Part shown: piece after piece, positions 62,005 to 64,000 of the stretch
How positions within the stretch are numbered: the first letter of the stretch is position 1
How the letters are laid out: each line of letters starts with the position of its first letter
DNA from: Sulfitobacter sp. S190
GTDB taxonomy: Bacteria > Pseudomonadota > Alphaproteobacteria > Rhodobacterales > Rhodobacteraceae
Length of the DNA: 64,000 nucleotides
Assembly: GCF_025141935.1 (NCBI RefSeq)
Contig: NZ_CP081120.1
Span: forward strand, 1,364,001-1,428,000
Direction: 5' to 3'
Program-made: the position numbers and the translations under genes
Notes under the pieces: generated by a model
Database searches by the model: none
What the model was told of the DNA's origin: nothing
What the model saw: only the letters and a program-made list of their open reading frames with translations

Positions 62005-64000
62005 ATGGCATTTCTCGCGGCGATCGCGCAAAGCGTTCTTGCGCAGCGGGGAGTGATGTTTTGCTGGGTGCCGGTGTGCCTTGCCATCGGAATCGGTCTT
62101 TATTTCCAGATCACGTGGGAGCCGTCGGTGCGCCTGTTGTGGGGGCTGGGTGGCGTCGCACTTCTGGGCACTGCGATGGCATGGCGCAGCAACGAGCTTG
62201 TCTCTCCGGTGTTCGTGGCACTTACATTGGTGCTCATCGGCTTTGTGCTGGCCGGGGTGCGTGCCAATCAGGTGGCTGGCCCGCGGCTCGAGTGGCGCTA
62301 CTACGGCGCGGTCGAAGGCCGCATCGTGGCCATCGACCGCAGCGCGTCCGATGCCCTGCGGCTGACCTTGGATCAGGTGGTGCTGGAGCGGGTCCCCCCC
62401 CACCGTACGCCAAAGCGGGTTCGCCTGTCACTGCACGGTGACCGGTCCCACGACATCACTGCGGCGCCGGGGATGCGCGTGGCCCTGACCGGGCATCTGT
62501 CGCCCCCCGGCGGGCCGGTCGAACCCGGTGGTTTCGATTTCGGGCGGCACGCGTGGTTTGCGGGGCTGGGCGCTGTCGGCTACGCCCGCACGCCGCTTAT
62601 GGGCGTCGAGGAGGCGGATGCAGGGCGCGCGGGTCTCGCGATCTTCCGGGTACGCATGGCGCTGTCCGCCCACGTCCAGTCCCGCTTGCCCGGCGATATC
62701 GGAGGCTTTGCGGCCGCGCTGACAACGGGCGACCGGTCGGCCATGTCGCAGCAGGCCATTGATGCGTTGCGGGCCAGTAATCTGGCGCATCTGCTGGCGA
62801 TCTCGGGGTTGCACATGGGGTTGATGTCCGGCGTTGTCTTTGGCGCGTTACGGCTGGTGTTCGCGCTGGTGCCGCCGTTCGTGCTGCGCTGGCCGGCCCG
62901 CAGCATTGCGGCGGCGGGGGCGCTTTTGGCCTCGGCGTTCTATCTCGCGCTGTCGGGCGGCAATGTGGCGACCGAGCGGGCGTTCATCATGGTGGCGGTG
63001 GCGTTGTGCGCGCTGATGTTGAACCGCCGCGCGCTGAGCCTGCGGGCCGTGGCAATTGCCGCCACGCTTGTGTTGATCCTGCGACCCGAGGCGCTTCTTG
63101 GTCCGGGCTTTCAGATGTCCTTTGCCGCGACCACCGCGCTTGTTGCGATTTTCGGCTGGTTGCGCGAGGCGCAGGTACAGCTTGGTCCCAGATGGATCCG
63201 CCCGGCAGTGGCGGTTTTTATCTCCTCGGCCATCGCGGGGGCGGCCACCGCGCCCGTCGCCGCCGCGCATTTCAATGCCTATGCCCAATTCGGGCTGATC
63301 GCCAATCTCCTGTCCGTGCCGTTGATGGGCATACTCGTGATCCCCGCAGCCGTGGTGGCCGCCGTCCTGTCGCCCCTCGGGCTTGAAATGGTCGGGCTTT
63401 GGCCGATGGGGCTGGGTCTGCGCTGGATTCTCGGGGTGGCGGATTTTGTCTCCGGCATCGAGGGGGCGCGCCTCTACGTCAAAAGCCCTGACAAGATCGT
63501 TCTGCCGGTGCTCGCATCGGGTGCGTTGTTCGTGATGCTGTGGCGGGGCCGGTTGCGGTGGGCGGGCGGTGTCGCAATGCTGGCCGCGGCGGTGCTGTGG
63601 GTCGGATCATCGCGGCCCACGGTTCTGATCGCCGACACAGGAACGCTGGTGGGCGTGTTGACCCCATCGGGCCGTGCCCTGAGCAAGGAAAAAGGCGCGG
63701 GCTTTATCGCGCGCAACTGGCTGGAAAATGACGGAGACGGGCGCGACCAGTGGACCGCCGCGCAGACATGGGCGCAAAGCAGTGGTGAGATTGTCCATCT
63801 GGCAGGCAAACGTGCCGTGCGTGCTTTCGAAGGGTGCCGGGCCGACCAAATTGTGATCAGCGCCCATGAACTGCCCGTGCCTGCCAGCTGCCGCAACTTT
63901 ACGCCGGACCGATTGCGCAGCACCGGCGCGGTAGCCCTCTATGCCCGTCCCGAGGGCGGATACAAGATCGTCACCGCCCGCGAGATTTCGGGGCACAGAC
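62005..64000 (+). CDS. comEC: ComEC/Rec2 family DNA-uptake membrane protein (3'-truncated by window edge)
   Basis: Inner-membrane channel for single-stranded DNA during natural transformation. The frame is open from ATG 62005 to the window end (665 codons), so only the last residues are missing. It has N-terminal hydrophobic segments and an OB-like domain, the Competence-domain signature [19 protein letters not shown] (near 260-280), several membrane helices, and a C-terminal region ([17 protein letters not shown]) of the beta-lactamase-like part, here without the metal-binding histidine motif. Together with the GTA lysis genes it suggests capacity for gene exchange (inference). Confidence 0.92.
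   Translation, partial: MAFLAAIAQSVLAQRGVMFCWVPVCLAIGIGLYFQITWEPSVRLLWGLGGVALLGTAMAWRSNELVSPVFVALTLVLIGFVLAGVRANQVAGPRLEWRYYGAVEGRIVAIDRSASDALRLTLDQVVLERVPPHRTPKRVRLSLHGDRSHDITAAPGMRVALTGHLSPPGGPVEPGGFDFGRHAWFAGLGAVGYARTPLMGVEEADAGRAGLAIFRVRMALSAHVQSRLPGDIGGFAAALTTGDRSAMSQQAIDALRASNLAHLLAISGLHMGLMSGVVFGALRLVFALVPPFVLRWPARSIAAAGALLASAFYLALSGGNVATERAFIMVAVALCALMLNRRALSLRAVAIAATLVLILRPEALLGPGFQMSFAATTALVAIFGWLREAQVQLGPRWIRPAVAVFISSAIAGAATAPVAAAHFNAYAQFGLIANLLSVPLMGILVIPAAVVAAVLSPLGLEMVGLWPMGLGLRWILGVADFVSGIEGARLYVKSPDKIVLPVLASGALFVMLWRGRLRWAGGVAMLAAAVLWVGSSRPTVLIADTGTLVGVLTPSGRALSKEKGAGFIARNWLENDGDGRDQWTAAQTWAQSSGEIVHLAGKRAVRAFEGCRADQIVISAHELPVPASCRNFTPDRLRSTGAVALYARPEGGYKIVTAREISGHR

Noticed and set aside
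62005..64000. Apparent absence of a long frame for comEC, suggesting a frameshift
   Set aside because: Manual translation is open to the window end; the frame merely lacks its stop inside the window.
1..64000. tRNA, rRNA, CRISPR arrays, insertion sequences, known riboswitches
   Set aside because: Looked for and not seen: no cloverleaf-like segments with a GGTTCGA arm in gene gaps, no regularly spaced repeats, no transposase frames, and no recognised riboswitch core upstream of the biosynthetic genes.

Overview
The window is a GC-rich, densely coded chromosomal segment. Gene content and order (ccmE-F-H, purF-cvpA-radA, tatABC, surE-pcm-nlpD, a fused indolepyruvate ferredoxin oxidoreductase, a gene-transfer-agent type holin with its muramidase, several PF13704-type glycosyltransferases, a Hint-domain protein) point to an alphaproteobacterium of the Rhodobacterales, most likely the marine Roseobacter group. 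I see no rRNA, tRNA, CRISPR array, insertion sequence or complete prophage, so this is core chromosome with small accessory patches. Both ends cut genes: RNase J at the left has lost its N-terminus, and ComEC at the right lacks its last few residues.

Layout. 1-6.8 kb: RNase J, a DEAD-box helicase, a glycosyltransferase behind prfC, and a Hint-domain protein. 6.9-11.7 kb: an SDR protein lacking the usual YxxxK, an AlkC/AlkD-like protein, an orphan ABC ATPase, two tandem Lin0512 paralogues, and a WYL regulator with its small partner. 11.9-14.4 kb: tatABC plus a DUF815 ATPase. 14.4-17.2 kb: surE-pcm-nlpD-like. 17.3-18.7 kb: small accessory genes. 18.8-26.8 kb: purF, a histidine kinase, cvpA, radA, a coiled-coil membrane protein, a PqiA-like protein, alr, and a DUF1194 protein. 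27-31.9 kb: a secreted hydrolase, dnaB, pyrE, pyrC. 32-38.9 kb: a tightly coupled cluster of glycosyltransferases, sulfotransferase-like proteins and an FkbM methyltransferase. 39.1-41.4 kb: a MoxR/CoxE-type pair. 41.5-44.9 kb: purL, a PRC-barrel protein and a candidate small RNA. 44.9-49.4 kb: a LysR gene divergent from the indolepyruvate oxidoreductase. 49.4-57.3 kb: an acyltransferase, murI, argC, and ccmE-muramidase-holin-ccmF-ccmH, then a PaaG-like hydratase. 57.3-64 kb: an RTX-type protein, gltA, gltX and comEC.

How the genes work together. Much of the window is housekeeping: purine synthesis (purF, purL), pyrimidine synthesis (pyrC, pyrE), wall precursors (alr, murI), cell-wall remodelling (NlpD-like), replication and repair (dnaB, radA), protein export (tatABC), cytochrome c maturation (ccmEFH) and the TCA cycle (gltA). 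The main points of interest are as follows. A GTA-type lysis pair sits inside the ccm genes. A five-gene glycan-modification operon contains a degenerate sulfotransferase fused to a glycosyltransferase. A candidate small RNA of about 85 nt exposes an anti-Shine-Dalgarno-like CCUCCC. A DnaA box lies inside the putative dnaB promoter. A LysR T-N11-A box overlaps the oxidoreductase promoter. A GGAAC-N16-CGTT promoter precedes the PRC-barrel gene. A nested inverted repeat fills most of the space between the CoxE-type gene and purL.

All assignments were made by reading the translated sequence and its motifs. No database search was run.
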